A DNA stretch of 60,000 nucleotides from NCBI RefSeq assembly GCF_963678635.1, contig NC_087067.1:18237639-18297638 (forward strand). The letters run 5' to 3'. Position numbers and translations under genes: made by a program. The notes beneath the pieces were generated by a model that worked only from the letters and a program-made list of their open reading frames with translations, ran no database searches and had not been told where the DNA came from. This document shows, piece after piece, positions 29,001 to 39,946 of this stretch. Source of the stretch: Symsagittifera roscoffensis. Taxonomy: Eukaryota; Xenacoelomorpha; Acoela; Convolutidae. Within the stretch, counting starts at the first letter, position 1, and each line of letters begins with the position of its first letter.

Positions 29001-31900
29001 TAGTTTCTCTTCATGGTTGCATAAAACATAAAATATCGCTGTTTTAGTACATATTTTAGGAAACTTTTTTCATATTCAATGATTTATTTGAGGCATCGTA
29101 GGTGCGAATCATGCGCTAGTGCATTCCAATTATCTTTTTTTTTTTGGGATTCTGTTTTACTAATTATTTTGTACTAAAATTGCATGGAGTTAGTGTTAGT
29201 TTTACTCAGTTTGGTTTGTTTGAATTCAATTACATTTCATTTGAAATTGATTTAACTGCTTATTATTTGAATGTTTCAAAAGTTTTTGAAATACAACTCC
29301 AAAATTTTAAAGAAAAATTCATTAGTTTCGAAAAAAAAATCAAAATTTTTCAGAATATTTTTTCTTGCAATTTTGACATAACTGTTTCGTCTTTGAAAGA
29401 ATGTGGCGGGCGTCGTACGATATTCAACAGTTTGGTTCTCTCCGGCTGAGTTTGTAAAAAACTTAATTTTTTTTGTGTTTTATTTAATTAGCGGGTGTAG
29501 TTTTTATTGTAATCTTTTTGTATCATTTTTTTTAGAATTGATGTGTGATGTTTTTGGGATGTTTTCTATGATTTCTTTTTTTTTCTTCGAAAAAACTGAT
29601 ATAAAAAGAACTACTCGAACTAGCAATTCTCAACCCCATAGTGGGGTGCTGTCAGGGTACACTCAGGTTTTGAAAATCTGGATTCTTAAGTTGACTGGTC
29701 AAATCGTTTTGGGTATCCGAGATGTGGCGTTTTCTGTAATTTTTTAAAAATTTTCTCGAAAAACTGAAAAAAAATCAAGTTCAATCCATACCGGGATGCA
29801 TTCAGGGTGCACTCAGGAGTAGCAAATCTGGCAACCTAATATGATTGCTCAAATCATTTTATTTTTTATGGGGTGCTGTCATGGTACTTTCAGGGGTTGT
29901 AATTCTTCCCTGCAAAGTCACTGCTCAAATCCTTCTGGTTTTCAAGAAGTGGCGTTTTTTATGATTTTTTCAAATTTTTTAAAACTCAATTTAAAAAAAC
30001 TAACTGATCTTGAAATTCTCAACCTTAAGGATGGGGTTCTTTCAGGATATATTCAGGGGATACTGTAAGGGTAAAATTCTGGTCTCAACTTTTTACTCCT
30101 ATATTTTTTTTGTATCGGAGATACTGCATTCCTCATGATTTTTTCAATGCTTTCTCAAAGAAAACAGATTTAAAAACAACTAATTGAAATTGAAATTCTT
30201 AAACCTATGGTGGGATGCTGTCCAGGAAAAATATAGAATATCAACTCTGCCCTCTTATTTTATCTGCTCGAATCATTTTGGTTTTTGGGATGTGGCATTC
30301 TTTCTGGAAAAGAAACCCCTGATAGATGAGCTCAGTTTATCTTCATGGTTGCATTAAATATCGCTGTTTTAGTACTTGTTTTAGGAAAATCTTTTCATAT
30401 TCAATGATTTACTTGAAGCATTGTAGGTGCGAATCATGCGCTAGTGCATTCCAATTATCATTTAGTTTTTTGGATTCTCTTTTACTGATTATTTTGTACT
30501 AAAATTGCATGGAGTTAGTGTTAGTTTTACTCAGTTTGGTTTGTTTGAATTCAATTACATTTCATTTGAAATTGATTTAACTGCTTATTATTTGAATATT
30601 TCAAAAGTTTTCGAAATACAACTCCAAAATTTTAAAGAAAAATTCATTAGTTTCGAAAAAAAAGATCAAAATTTTTCAGAATATTTTTTCTTGCAATTTT
30701 GACATAACTGTTTCGTCTTTGAAAGAATGTGGCGGGCGTCGTACGATATTCAAGAGTTTGGTTCTCTCCGGCTGAGTTTGTAAAAAACTTAAATTAAATC
30801 CTATACTGGGATGCAGTCAGGGTGCGTTCAGGAGTTGCAAATCTGGCGTTCAAGTATGATTGCTCAAATCATTTTATTTTTTATGGGGTGCTGTCAGGGT
30901 ACTCTCAGGGGTTCAATTCTTCCCTGCAAAGTGACTGCTCAAATCCTTCTGGTTTTCAAAAAGTGGCGTTTTTTATGATTTTTTCAACTTTTTCAAAACT
31001 TATTTAAAAAAAACTAACTGATCTTGAAATTCTCAATCTTAAGGATGGGTTTCTGTCAGGATATATTCAGGGGATACTGTAAGGGTAAAATTCTGGTCTC
31101 TACTTTAACTCCTGTTTTTTTGTATCCGAGATATTGCATTTCTCATGATTTTTTCAATACTTTTTCAACGAAAACAGATTTAAAAACAACTAATTGAAAT
31201 TGAAATTCTTAAACTTATGTTGGGATGCTGTCCAGGAAAAAAATAGAATGTCAACTCTGACCTCTTATTTTATCTGCTCAAATCATTTTGGTTTTTGGCA
31301 TGTGGCCTTTTTTTATGGAAAAGAAACCCCTGATAATTGAGCTCAGTTTATCTTCATGGTTGCATTAAAGATCGCTGCTTTAGTACAAGTTTTAGGAAGA
31401 CCTTTTCATATTCAATGATTTACTTGGAGCACTGTAGGTGCGAATCATGCGCTAGTGCATTCCAATTATCATTTAGTTTTTTGGATTCTATTTTACTGAT
31501 TATTTTGCACTAAAATTGCATGGAGTTAGTATTTGTTTTACTCAGTTTGGTTTGTTTGAATTCAATTACATTTCATTTGAAATTGATTTAACTGATGATT
31601 ATTTGAGTATTTCAAAGTTTTCGAAATACAACTCCAAATTTTTAAAGAAAAATTCATTAGTTTCGAAAAAAAAAATCAAAATTTTTCAGAATATTTTTTC
31701 TTGCAATTTTGACATAACTGTTTCGTCTTTGAAAGAATGTGGCGGGCGTCGTACGATATTCAAGAGTTTTGTTCTCTCCGGCTGAGTTTGTAAAAAACTT
31801 AATTTTTTGTGTTTTATTTATTTAACGGGTGTAATTTTTGCTGTAATCTTTTTGTGTCGTTTTTTTTAGAATTGATAGGTTATGTTTTTGGGATGTTTTC
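23015..31900 (+). repeat. higher-order tandem array, units of about 1.33 kb and 1.01 kb
   Basis: Seven full units and a partial eighth start at the shared text AATATCGCTG-TTTAGTAC. Starts are 23015, 24346, 25353, 26685, 28012, 29032, 30357 and 31368 (the last reads AAGATCGCTG). Lengths are 1331, 1007, 1332, 1327, 1020, 1325 and 1011 bp, order L-S-L-L-S-L-S. Long units carry about 320 extra bp around CTACTCGAACTAGCAATTCT. Within every unit a sub-motif built on GGATGCTGTCAGGGTACACTCAGG recurs about every 100-190 bp. Units are highly similar, implying recent homogenisation. The array lies in the predicted 15-kb intron. A shared 65-codon frame without an ATG is not taken as a gene. Confidence 0.93.
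23383..23449 (+). repeat. conserved GC-richer core of the array unit (first copy)
   Basis: About 67 bp with GTGGCGGGCGTCGTACGATA and TTCTCTCCGGCTGAGTTTGT is nearly unchanged in all eight units (near 23383, 24714, 25720, 27050, 28380, 29400, 30725, 31735). The surrounding AT-rich sequence shows more substitutions and length changes. The role is unknown. Confidence 0.6.
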
Positions 31901-32809
31901 ATATATTTCAAAAGTCTTATAAGTTTTTCTGCAAGTTGTTTCTTGTGACAACTTTGTAACTTATGCTGTCATTTTTTCAAAGTACTGGTCTTTGATAAAA
32001 TTTATTGACTAAGCGAAATTTGAATTTACGATCCAAACGACAGCTATTAGTTGGAACTAACAAAAATTTCATGGATTAATGAAAATAACCCTGCATTAAG
32101 AGAGATCGAAGGCGAGTCTACAAATAAGTCAAAAAGGAGGTCTGATGTTGAAAATGCCTAAAAGATGACATCCAAAGCTGCGACTTGAGCTAAGATACAC
32201 TGGTAAATTTTTTGAAAAGAATAGTCGAAGTTTACCGTACAAGCAAGTTCAACAAAAACGTTTAATTTCAGTTAACTAGCCTATGATCCAAATCAGAGTA
32301 ATAGAAATGAATTGGGGTGGTTGTCTGCAGCAAAAATTGACTGGGGTGATTCTTATTACTTGAATTGATGTTTTTTTTTTCACGCTTGCGATTAGCAAGC
32401 ATTATCAAATCGGAATGTAGACTTTTGTTTTCGGGTTAACACCTAGTTTAACAAAATCAATTGAATCATTTGCAGCTGACATAGCTGCATCACAGCTGAC
32501 ATACAGTTGAATCACTTGCAGGTGGGTACTAGTTACTACAAGGTAGCTGCAGAGAGACTTGCAACATTAAAAGTTTTTTACGAAATCATTTTTTTTTTCG
32601 ACTCAACTTGTGTCTGGTCAAAGATTGTCGGCCTTGTTTCCGCTTCGTAAAATTTGATCAGTTGCTAATTTGAATTTCACATATCTTGCATGGCATGTTT
32701 GCCTTCAGTTTCCTGCATGATATAAAAAGATACCTTGAAAATGTATTGGATTGGGTTTTTATTTTTTTTTTGACGCTTTGACAAAAAATTTCGCTTCTCT
32801 GAATATTTT
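31901..32809. other. right flank of the tandem array
   Basis: A hairpin box of the composite element (CACGCTTGCGATTAGCAAGC, about 32381) with its usual follow-on text (AAATCGGAATGTAGAC) is present without a clear tRNA-like part. Short repeats of CAGCTGACATA follow. No gene was seen. Confidence 0.45.
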
Positions 32810-33285
32810 TGTTTTCTCAAAAACGGCTCTACCGATTTTCAGAAAAGTGGTATAAAGGAAATTTTGTCTACTCTCCTGTGTGCCTGCTCAATTTCCTAGT
32901 CTCTTTTTACCCTACCCCCTTTTTCTACAGCCGCTGAAAAACTGTGGGGGAATTTTGACCCATTTTTTTGAATTTTTTTCTACATGTTTCCAAAAAAGCC
33001 TAAAATTGAGATTGTGATTTGAATCGAAAGATCAGGTGGTAGGGAGCTTCCTTGCTTTTTGAGGATACACCCAAATTTCTTTAAACAAGAAGTTATGGCC
33101 CTGAGAAAAATCAAATTTTCGATTTTGACCATTTTTTGAACTTTTTGATTTCTCAAAAACTGCCCTCCCAAATCTGAGTTTTTGATTTTATTCAAAAGGG
33201 CGGGTTATGAGAAGCCGTATCACTACTACAAAATCAAAAAAGGTCAAACAGGTACCTTAAGTTTTAGCTAGGCCCCTAGTCCTTT
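32715..33285. repeat. S170 repeat family, locus 3
   Basis: Opens with TGAAAATGTATTGGATTGGG-T-run, contains diverged 170-bp units (CTCAAAAACTGCCCTCCCAA) and closes with TTTTAGCTAGGCCCCTAGTC. The next copy starts at once with GATAAAAACAGGTTGTATGA. Head and tail recur at 34250 and 35485, so this family has defined ends. Confidence 0.55.
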
Positions 33286-33439
33286 TTGATAAAAACAGGT
33301 TGTATGAAGATGTATGGGATTGGGTTTTTTTATTTTACTTTTTTGAGACACTGAAAAATTTTGATCACTTTTTGCAAATAATTCAGTTTTTTTATCAAAA
33401 AATTTTCTACCGCTGTGCAAAAAAGGTATCCACAGAAAA

Positions 33440-33720
33440 ACGGCCTACGCTTGAATCTGATAAGCTGTCAACGTAAACTTTGGCGTTGAACCAATGAGTG
33501 TTTTTTGATAATTATTTTTGATTCACTTAAAATTTATCAGTTCATTCAAGAATAAAAAATAATGAAAAGATTTCGAAGTTAGTTTTTGCTGTGATATTAG
33601 GAACTGGTATTTCATTTCACGCATCCCAAAAAATGTGGACCTGAATTGTCGGTTTTACCTTTTCCGCCACTCCTTGGATATTTTTTTTCTAATCAATTGC
33701 TTTGATGGAAAGATTGTTCT
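33440..33720 (+). repeat. dispersed 300-bp repeat (family D300), copy 1
   Basis: Shared ordered phrases: GATAAGCTGTCAACGT, GGCGTTGAACCAA, ACTTAAAATTTATCAGTTCA, TAGGAACTGGTATTT, then ACC-TTTTC-GCCACTCC and TTTGATGGAAAGATTG. Other copies are at about 36383, 36835, 37331 and 56486, with an inverted fragment at 38041. Confidence 0.6.
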
Positions 33721-33924
33721 AACTTACGAGCTATGAGATCATTACTATTTTTTCAGCAAATTTCAAAATAGTTAGAAATGGTAACTATTCAAAATTTGAG
33801 GGTTAATTTGAGCGTTAATTTGAGGGTTTTTTTGTCAGGAGTTTTAACTGCTCTAAACGTTTTAACTTTCGAGATATGAGATTCATAATGGTTTTTAATT
33901 TCATATACTGAAATACTTATACGT

Positions 33925-34030
33925 TTGAAATTGTCAACCCTAACCGTATGTTGCGGTGCTGTCTGAATGCTCATAGGGGTTTAATTTTTGCCCAGTTGGA
34001 ATTTTTTTATTTTAGTTTTTGAGCATGAAA
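33925..34030 (+). repeat. isolated diverged copy of the tandem-array sub-motif
   Basis: GAAATTGTCAACCCTAACCG followed by GGTGCTGTCTGAATGCTCA and AGGGGTTTAATTTTTGCCC resembles the array sub-motif. It lies 2 kb beyond the array and is much more diverged, so it may be an ancestral or escaped copy. Confidence 0.45.
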
Positions 34031-34249
34031 TATTTGATTACATTTTCATCCTAAAGAATTTTGATCGTTGTTAGTCTTTTTACTCTTGCGAAGCAATGTG
34101 TTATAGTACGAACCCAACCTAAGTCGCAAATTTTGTTGCGACTTTTGTTGGAACTAAGTCGCAATTAGTGTTGCAACTTAAGGCACCAATATTTGCTGCG
34201 TCAAACTTGGTGCATCGAATTGGCAATAAGATATTTTGATATTTTGTTC

Positions 34250-35490
34250 CTCTTTGATAAAAACGGGTGTTATGAAAATGTTATTGGGATCGGTTTTTTT
34301 TAATTCTTTTGAGACGCGTTAGAAAATTTACGTTTTTCTCAAAAACTACTTCACCGATTTTAAAAGAGTGGTACCAATGGTAAATCCGCCCACTCTCCTG
34401 TGTGCCTGCATACTCCCCTAGTCTCTTTTTACCTTACCCCACTTCCTACAGCCTTCGAAAAAGTGTGTGGGCGGACTTTTTTGACCCAAATTTTCTGGTT
34501 TTTTGCATTTTATCGAAAATTACTCGTCCAAATCTGAGATTTTGGGTTCAGTGGATAGAAAAAGTCGTGGCTACGCCCAGATTTTTTCACACAAAAAATC
34601 ATGGCTCCCAAAAAAGTCAAGCTTTCGGTTTTTTAACCGTTTTTTCAACCTTTTTGACTTTTCTCAAAAACTACGCTCCAAAATCTGACGAGTTTTTGAC
34701 CGTTTTTTGAAACTTTTTGATTTTTCTCAAAAAGTACCCTCCCAACTCTGAGGTTTTGGTTTGAATGAGTTGAATAGGTTCTGGGAAGCTCTGCTACTGA
34801 AACGTTTAGGTCTAAATTTTTTTTACACAAAATTTTATGACCCTCTGTAAAGTCAATTTTTCGATTTTGTGAACTTTTTCCAACTTATTGACTTTTCTCG
34901 AAAATTACCCCCTCAAATCCGAGATTTTGTTTTCAATAGGTAGAACGGGTTGTGAGAAGCTCTCCTGCATAAGCGGTAACGCCCAAATTTTTTACCCAAA
35001 AAATTTATGACCCTCAGAAAAGTAGAATTTTTGACTGTGTTTTGAAACTTTAAGACTTCTCAAAAACTACCCTCCCGAATCTGAGATATTGGTTTCAGTG
35101 TCAAAAACGACTGGTTGAAGCAGCTCCACTGTATAAGCGGTTAAGCCCAAATTTTTTACACAAAGTTATAACCCTCGGAAAAGTCAAATTTTCGATGTTT
35201 TATCGTTTTTTGAAACTTTTTTGACTTCTCTCGAAAACTACCCACCCAAATCTAATGAGCAACGTTTTAATCATCTTTTAATCTAACAAGCTCTTTTAAT
35301 CACTTCAATTTTTAAGAAAACTGAAGTAATTGATGAATATAACAGATTTTGAAGTCATTAAATAGGGATTTATTTTTCTTTGGTATAGGTCTGTTTTTGA
35401 AATTACCCTTGTCCTTCCGCATCAACACAAAAATTTCAAAAATTATATAACAGGTATTCCCAGCTTTAGCTGGCCTCTAGTTGCACCTTT
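34250..35490. repeat. S170 repeat family, locus 4 (longest run)
   Basis: Five or so tandem units. The marker phrase AAAATTTATGACCCTCAG or CAAAGTTATAACCCTCGG recurs at about 34832, 34998 and 35164, a 166-bp period. The head (TGATAAAAACGGGTGTTATG) and tail (CCAGCTTTAGCTGGCCTCTA) match locus 3. No reading frame is conserved between units. Confidence 0.65.
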
Positions 35491-35851
35491 GATACTTAGG
35501 TGCACCTTTACAGCTTATGATAACATGTGCTTTGACATTCGAATTGTTATAAATTTACACAGTTGATGCATTTTTAAATTCATCAAGTGAAACGAAGAAA
35601 TCTATTTGCTTCAAACTACAACAATAAAATCTCAATTTCAGAAAATTTCTAGCTCAATATATCTTGCAATTTTCGAAATGCATAAATTATACATACTATG
35701 GCTGTATGATTTTCAATTTTTTTTTTCATGTAAAATTGTATCCTTTTGTATTTGATGCTACTTTTGCTGTATCGATTTTACTCCAATTAGAAGCTGTCTG
35801 TAATTTCGAGAATTCTTTCTGTTTCGGAGAGACATAGAATGAATTTAAGTT
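35491..35851. other. AT-rich intron stretch before helicase exon 3
   Basis: Nothing recognised apart from low-complexity T-runs. Confidence 0.4.
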
Positions 35852-35931
35852 TTGTTTTGCAGAGAAAAACGGAGTCGTGAAAGGAGAGTTCTACTTTTTC
35901 TTGAATCGATAATTATAATCTTATTTTACAG

Positions 35932-36197
35932 CATTCGGGATACAAGTGGGAATGTGACCAAGAGCGTCGAGCTTGTGATCAGAAAGCGAAGCAGTTGTGA
36001 GATCAGACCGTTTGACCTGGTGTTAGAGAAACGCACGTTCACAATCATGAATTTGCTGTTGTCCAAGCTGAATGTAACTTCCAGGGAACAAGACGAGTTG
36101 AATTGTAACGGCGTAGTACCTGTCACAAGTACAGTTGGACGGGTTCAAAGTGGTGCTTCCAGCAACCACAACTTGAACAGAGCTTCATGTTACGAAG
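35932..36197 (+). CDS. YTHDC2: YTHDC2-type RNA helicase, exon 3 (end of R3H domain and linker)
   Basis: The acceptor TTATTTTACAG precedes it and donor GAAG/GTAAGA follows. The exon starts with the third base of the Ser codon left open by exon 2, so the join is in frame. The product continues IRDTSGNVTKSVELVIRKRS, a plausible last strand of the R3H domain. Next comes FTIMNLLLSKLNVTSREQDE, which lines up with the SLIQRFPVT-KER-EL segment that follows R3H in vertebrate YTHDC2. After that it is a loose polar linker. The exon ends in phase 1. No helicase motif I exon (GETGSGKT type) was found between here and the window end, so either intron 3 exceeds 23 kb or the assembly or gene is broken. If the link is wrong, this is an exon of an unrecognised gene. 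Confidence 0.6.
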
Positions 36198-36382
36198 GTA
36201 AGAACAACGCTAGAAAACTCTTGGTCAATGAAATACGTTTGTCTTTTTGAGTATCAATGACTATAGATCGTGATGATTTTGTGTTAACTGAATATCGATA
36301 GTGGAACAAAAAAAACTCGTGTACGAAATTTTTTTTTCATGAGAGCTCTACCTTGTTGGCCTAGAGTCAATCCCAAGAAAAC

Positions 36383-37660
36383 TTAATGTTGAATGTGATA
36401 AGCTGTCAACGTATAATTTGCTGTTGAACCAAACAGCGATTTTTAATACTTAACTCTGATTGACTTAAAAATTATCAGTTCAGTCTAGAATAAAAATGAT
36501 GAAAAGACCACAATTTAATTCGTTGTGAAATAAGGAACTGGGATTTGAATTCAAGCATCTCAAAAACTGTGAGTCAACGCATCGGTTTTGACCCTTCTGT
36601 TTCTCCGTAGAATTTTGTTGCGCAGTCGGCTTGATCGAAAATTTTTTTGCGCCCCAAGGAAATGTAATTTTTCTTAACTATAGACAAGCTTGTTTCTAAT
36701 AAAATGTTATTGTCTTTGGCGTGTATTTGCAAAATTTGCTTTTCAGACCAGAGTGGGAGCCGAGATCTTGTTCTGTATTTGGGTTTGATTGCTTTATACG
36801 TTGGTTATGGTGCATTTATAATTGTATAGATAAAACCTGAACCAACAGCGATTTTTGATAGTTAATCTGATCGACTTAAAATTTATCTGTTCAGTTTAGA
36901 ATGAAAAATGATGAAAATATTTCGATTTGATTTGGTATGAAATTATGAACTGGGATTTGATACTACGCAACGCATCACGAAAAGTTTGGACCTACCCTAT
37001 TGATTTCGATACTGCTGTCATTTCTAAAGTTGTTATAAGCAATCGTTTTGATCGAAAATAAGTTTCATTTTGCGCTCCAACGAATTGTGTTTTGCAATTT
37101 GTTAGGTTTCATGATTAGTAAACTTAACCATGAGGAAAATTTTGGCTGTTTGGAGTTAATTTATCAAGATAATAATTCTGCTTCTACTGCGGCCTAGACA
37201 CAACGCCTTTGACAACTCAGCCATCCTGTCATTGTCAAACCGAGCTCTCTGTTTGCAAAACATTCAAATTAGGATTGTGATGGACTGAAAACAACTTTGG
37301 TTAGCTTATTTCTTTGACATGTAGAGTAAAACTCTAGAAAGAATTATTGTTGAATCTCATAAGTTGTCAACGTTTAGTTTGGCGTTGAACCAAAGATTGT
37401 TTTTTGATATTTAACTCTGATTCACTTAAAACTTGTCAGTTCAGTCTAGAATGAAAAATGATGAAAAACTTTCGATGTTTTTGTTGTGATATAAGGAACT
37501 GGGATTTCAATCCACGCTTCCCAAATTATGTGGACCTAATGTGTCCATTTTAACCTTTCTGTCATTCCTTAGGTGTTTTAGGCAACTGTTTTGATCGAAA
37601 GATTGTTTCATTTTGCGCCTCAATGCAAAGTGCTTAATTCAAAACAAATTTTTATAAATT
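36383..37660 (+). repeat. three further copies of the D300 repeat
   Basis: Copies begin near 36383, 36835 and 37331. Each has TTGAACCAA or GAACCAACAG, AGTTCAGT-TAGAATAAAAATGATGAAAA, GGAACTGGGATTT and a TTTTGATCGAAA tail. They are spaced roughly 450-500 bp apart and clearly diverged from each other. Confidence 0.6.
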
Positions 37661-38040
37661 TAAGCAGTCTTATTCTTGATAACATGCTGCTTTCTCTGGC
37701 TTATATTAGCTAAATTTGCTTTTTTTCTGACAACCTTGCGAGCTGATCTCATCTTTCTCAGAATGGTTCAATTCAGCGTAGATTTTTCTGAAACAAGTTC
37801 ATTTTACATGCCAAAAAAAAACATTTTTACCTTTTGCAAAACTCATAATTAGGTTGATTTATCCTTGAGGAACAATCTGGCTGAGTTGGAGTTTCTTTTT
37901 TCAATATTATCGTTTTTCAGACGAGAGTGGGATTTCGGCACTCGACGAAGTTTGACACTCGACCAAACTCGAAGTTTTCCCGAAGTTGATTTGAGCGCCG
38001 ATATGTATATATAATATCGAATTTTTTTCCTCATTTTTTT
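37661..38040. other. gene-free stretch before the tRNA array
   Basis: Contains a short duplicated phrase ACTCGAC (GGCACTCGACGAAGTTTGAC then ACTCGACCAAACTCGAAG, about 37938-37973) that can fold on itself. No gene. Confidence 0.4.
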
Positions 38041-38175
38041 TTAAAATCTAGACCGAAATGGTAATTTGTAAGCACATCAGAAATACTTGCCAAAAATTGC
38101 TGTTCAGTTCAGCACCAATCAATACGTTGATAGCTATTCAGCTTCAACAACTAACTTTCCTTAGGTTTGCTTCTA
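38041..38175 (-). repeat. left arm of a 130-bp inverted repeat
   Basis: The reverse complement matches 56463-56590: AAGCACATCAGAAATACTTG here against CTAAGCAGCC-TTTGGTAAGTATTTCTGATG there, and CTATTCAGCTTCAACAACTA against TTAGTCGTTGAATCTGAATA. It belongs to the D300 family. The two arms enclose the plus-strand tRNA array and the retrotransposon. Confidence 0.65.
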
Positions 38176-38310
38176 CGCCAACATGATGAACAATTTAGTC
38201 AATCAAAACTGACTACAAAACATCACATTAAAAGATTTTGCAATTTGCTGAATGAACAAAAAGTTCTCTGGATTCAAAATTAATTAAAAAATTAGAGCAT
38301 TCAACTTAAA

Positions 38311-38392
38311 AGCAGCATGGCCGAGGGGTCTAAGCCGCTGCGTTCCAGTTGCAGTTTTTTCGGATACGTGGGTTCGAAGCCCGCTCATGTCA
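38311..38392 (+). pseudogene. tRNA-Leu pseudogene, CCA-type
   Basis: Leu-type scaffold of 82 nt with loop TTCCAGT (apparent anticodon CCA). D-stem halves GCC/GCC cannot pair, and the acceptor stem has mismatches. B box GGTTCGAAGCC is kept. Confidence 0.75.
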
Positions 38393-38546
38393 AAGAAAGT
38401 GGTTTTGTGAGAATTGAGTCCCCTAGCCAACCACACTGATTGCAAGTATTAGCAATTCAAAGTCCCAAAAATTTCTGCAACAAGCAGAATAAACAAAACT
38501 AATCTGTGGATTGAAAATTACTTAATTTGTGAGTGATTGCTGTAAA

Positions 38547-38628
38547 GGCAGGATGGCCGAGGGGTCAAAGGCGCTGCGTTCAGGTCGCAGTATCTTGGGA
38601 TGCGTGGTTTCGAATCCCACTCCTGACG
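38547..38628 (+). tRNA. tRNA-Leu(CAG)-like, nearly intact
   Basis: D-stem GCC/GGC and anticodon stem CTGCG/CGCAG with loop TTCAGGT are intact. There is one mismatch each in the acceptor and T stems, and the discriminator is G instead of A. Possibly inactive. Confidence 0.5.
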
Positions 38629-38780
38629 AGAAAAAGGTTTTATGATATTTTTGTTTCCCTAGCCAACCACACTAGTTGTATCTATTGCCAATTCAAAAGA
38701 ATAAAAGATTTTGCAATTTGCAGAAAAAAAAAATTATCCGGATTGAAAATTAATTAAAAAATTAGAGCATTCGACTTAAA

Positions 38781-38862
38781 AGCAGCATGGCCGAGGGGTC
38801 TAAGCCGCTGCGTTCCAGTTGCAGTATTTTCGGATACGTGGGTTCGAAGCCCGCTCCTGTCA
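38781..38862 (+). pseudogene. tRNA-Leu pseudogene, CCA-type
   Basis: Almost identical to the copy at 38311, with the same broken D-stem and loop TTCCAGT. Confidence 0.75.
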
Positions 38863-39016
38863 AAGAAAGGGGTTAATTGAGAATTGAGTCCCCCAGCCAA
38901 CCTCACTGATTGCAAGTATTAGCAATTCAAAGTCCCAAAAATTTCTGCAACAAGCAGAATAAACAAAACTAATCTGTGGATTGAAAATTATTTAGTTTTT
39001 GAGTGATTGCTGTAAA

Positions 39017-39098
39017 GGCAGGATGACCGAGTGGTCAAAGGCGCTGCGTTCAGGTCGCAATATCTTGGGATGCGTGGTTTCGAATCCCACGCCTGACG
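39017..39098 (+). pseudogene. tRNA-Leu pseudogene, CAG-type
   Basis: Loop TTCAGGT. The A box has GACCGAG (D-stem mismatch) and the anticodon stem ends CGCAA. Confidence 0.6.
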
Positions 39099-39253
39099 AG
39101 AAAAAGGCTTTATGATATTTTTGTTTCCCTAGCCAACCACACTAGTTGCATCTATTGCCAATTCAAAAGAATAAAAGATTTTGCAATTTGCAGAAAAAAG
39201 AAAAAATTCTCCGGATTGAAAATTAATTAAAAAATTAGAGCATTCGACTTAAA

Positions 39254-39335
39254 AGCAGCATGGCCGAGGGGTCCAAGCCGCTGCGTTCCAGTTGCAGTAT
39301 GTTCGGATACGTGGGTTCGAAGCCCGCTCCTGTCA
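39254..39335 (+). pseudogene. tRNA-Leu pseudogene, CCA-type
   Basis: Loop TTCCAGT. D-stem broken as in the other CCA copies. Confidence 0.75.
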
Positions 39336-39490
39336 AAGAAATTGGTTTTCTGAGAATTGAGTCCCTGGCCAACCACACTGATTGCAAGTATTAGCAATTC
39401 AAAGTCCCAAAAATTTTTGCAACAAGCAGAATAAACAAAACTAATCACTGGATTGAAAATTACTTAAAGTTTTTGAAAGATTGCTTTACA

Positions 39491-39572
39491 GGCAGGATGG
39501 CAGAGTGGTCTAGGGCGCTGCGGTCAGGTCGCAATATCTTCGGTTGCGTGGGTTTGAATCCCGTTCCTGACA
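39491..39572 (+). pseudogene. tRNA-Leu pseudogene, CAG-type
   Basis: Loop GTCAGGT. D-stem GCA/GGC and anticodon stem CTGCG/CGCAA each carry mismatches. T-loop is TTTGAAT. Confidence 0.6.
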
Positions 39573-39725
39573 AAGAAAAAGGTCTTCTGAAATTTTAGTC
39601 TCCCTAACCACACTAATGGCGACTAATGGCAATTCGAAGGACTAAAAGATTTTGCAACATGCGGAACAAACAAACATATTCTCTGGAGTGAAAATTAATT
39701 GAAAATTTTAAGCATAAAATTTGAA

Positions 39726-39790
39726 TGCAGCATGTTCGAGTGGTCTAAGCCGCTGCGCTCATGCCGAAGTATGGAATCCCATATCTGTCA
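39726..39790 (+). pseudogene. short (65-nt) tRNA-Leu deletion derivative
   Basis: The 5' half (GTTCGAGTGGTCTAAGCCGC) joins directly to GGAATCCCATATCTGTCA. The variable arm and 5' T-stem are lost. The same deletion recurs at 41708, 42883, 44275, 45078 and, on the minus strand, 57356. Confidence 0.75.
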
Positions 39791-39946
39791 GAGAAAGAGG
39801 TTTTATAATATTTTAGTCCCCCTAGCCAACCACACTAATTGCGACTATTGGCAACTCAAAGGACCAGAAGTTTTTGCAACATGCGGAACAAACAAAAATT
39901 TTCTCTGGAATGAAAATTAATTGAAAATTTAAGCGTAAAATTTGAA

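Larger units (their letters stand above)
20780..35931 (+). other. predicted 15-kb intron 2 of the YTHDC2-type gene
   Basis: Donor AAAAAAG/GTAAGC at 20780 and acceptor TTATTTTACAG ending 35931 join codon phases exactly and complete the R3H domain. The intron carries composite elements (21400-22540), the large tandem array (23015-31900), S170 repeats and one copy of the D300 family. For comparison, the TEX10 introns are 105 and 393 bp. A short open segment at 20800-21200 gave no family match. Confidence 0.55.

Noticed and set aside
23163-31785. A 65-89 codon frame (HGVSVSFTQFGLFEF...) present in most array units
   Set aside because: It has no ATG in frame (it opens at TTG), is AT-driven, and is interrupted in unit 2. 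Its conservation is explained by recent unit duplication.
23015-31900. Array as a spliced-leader or snRNA gene cluster
   Set aside because: Unit size would fit, but I found no recognisable SL exon/donor with an Sm site, nor U-snRNA or 5S rRNA sequence in the unit.
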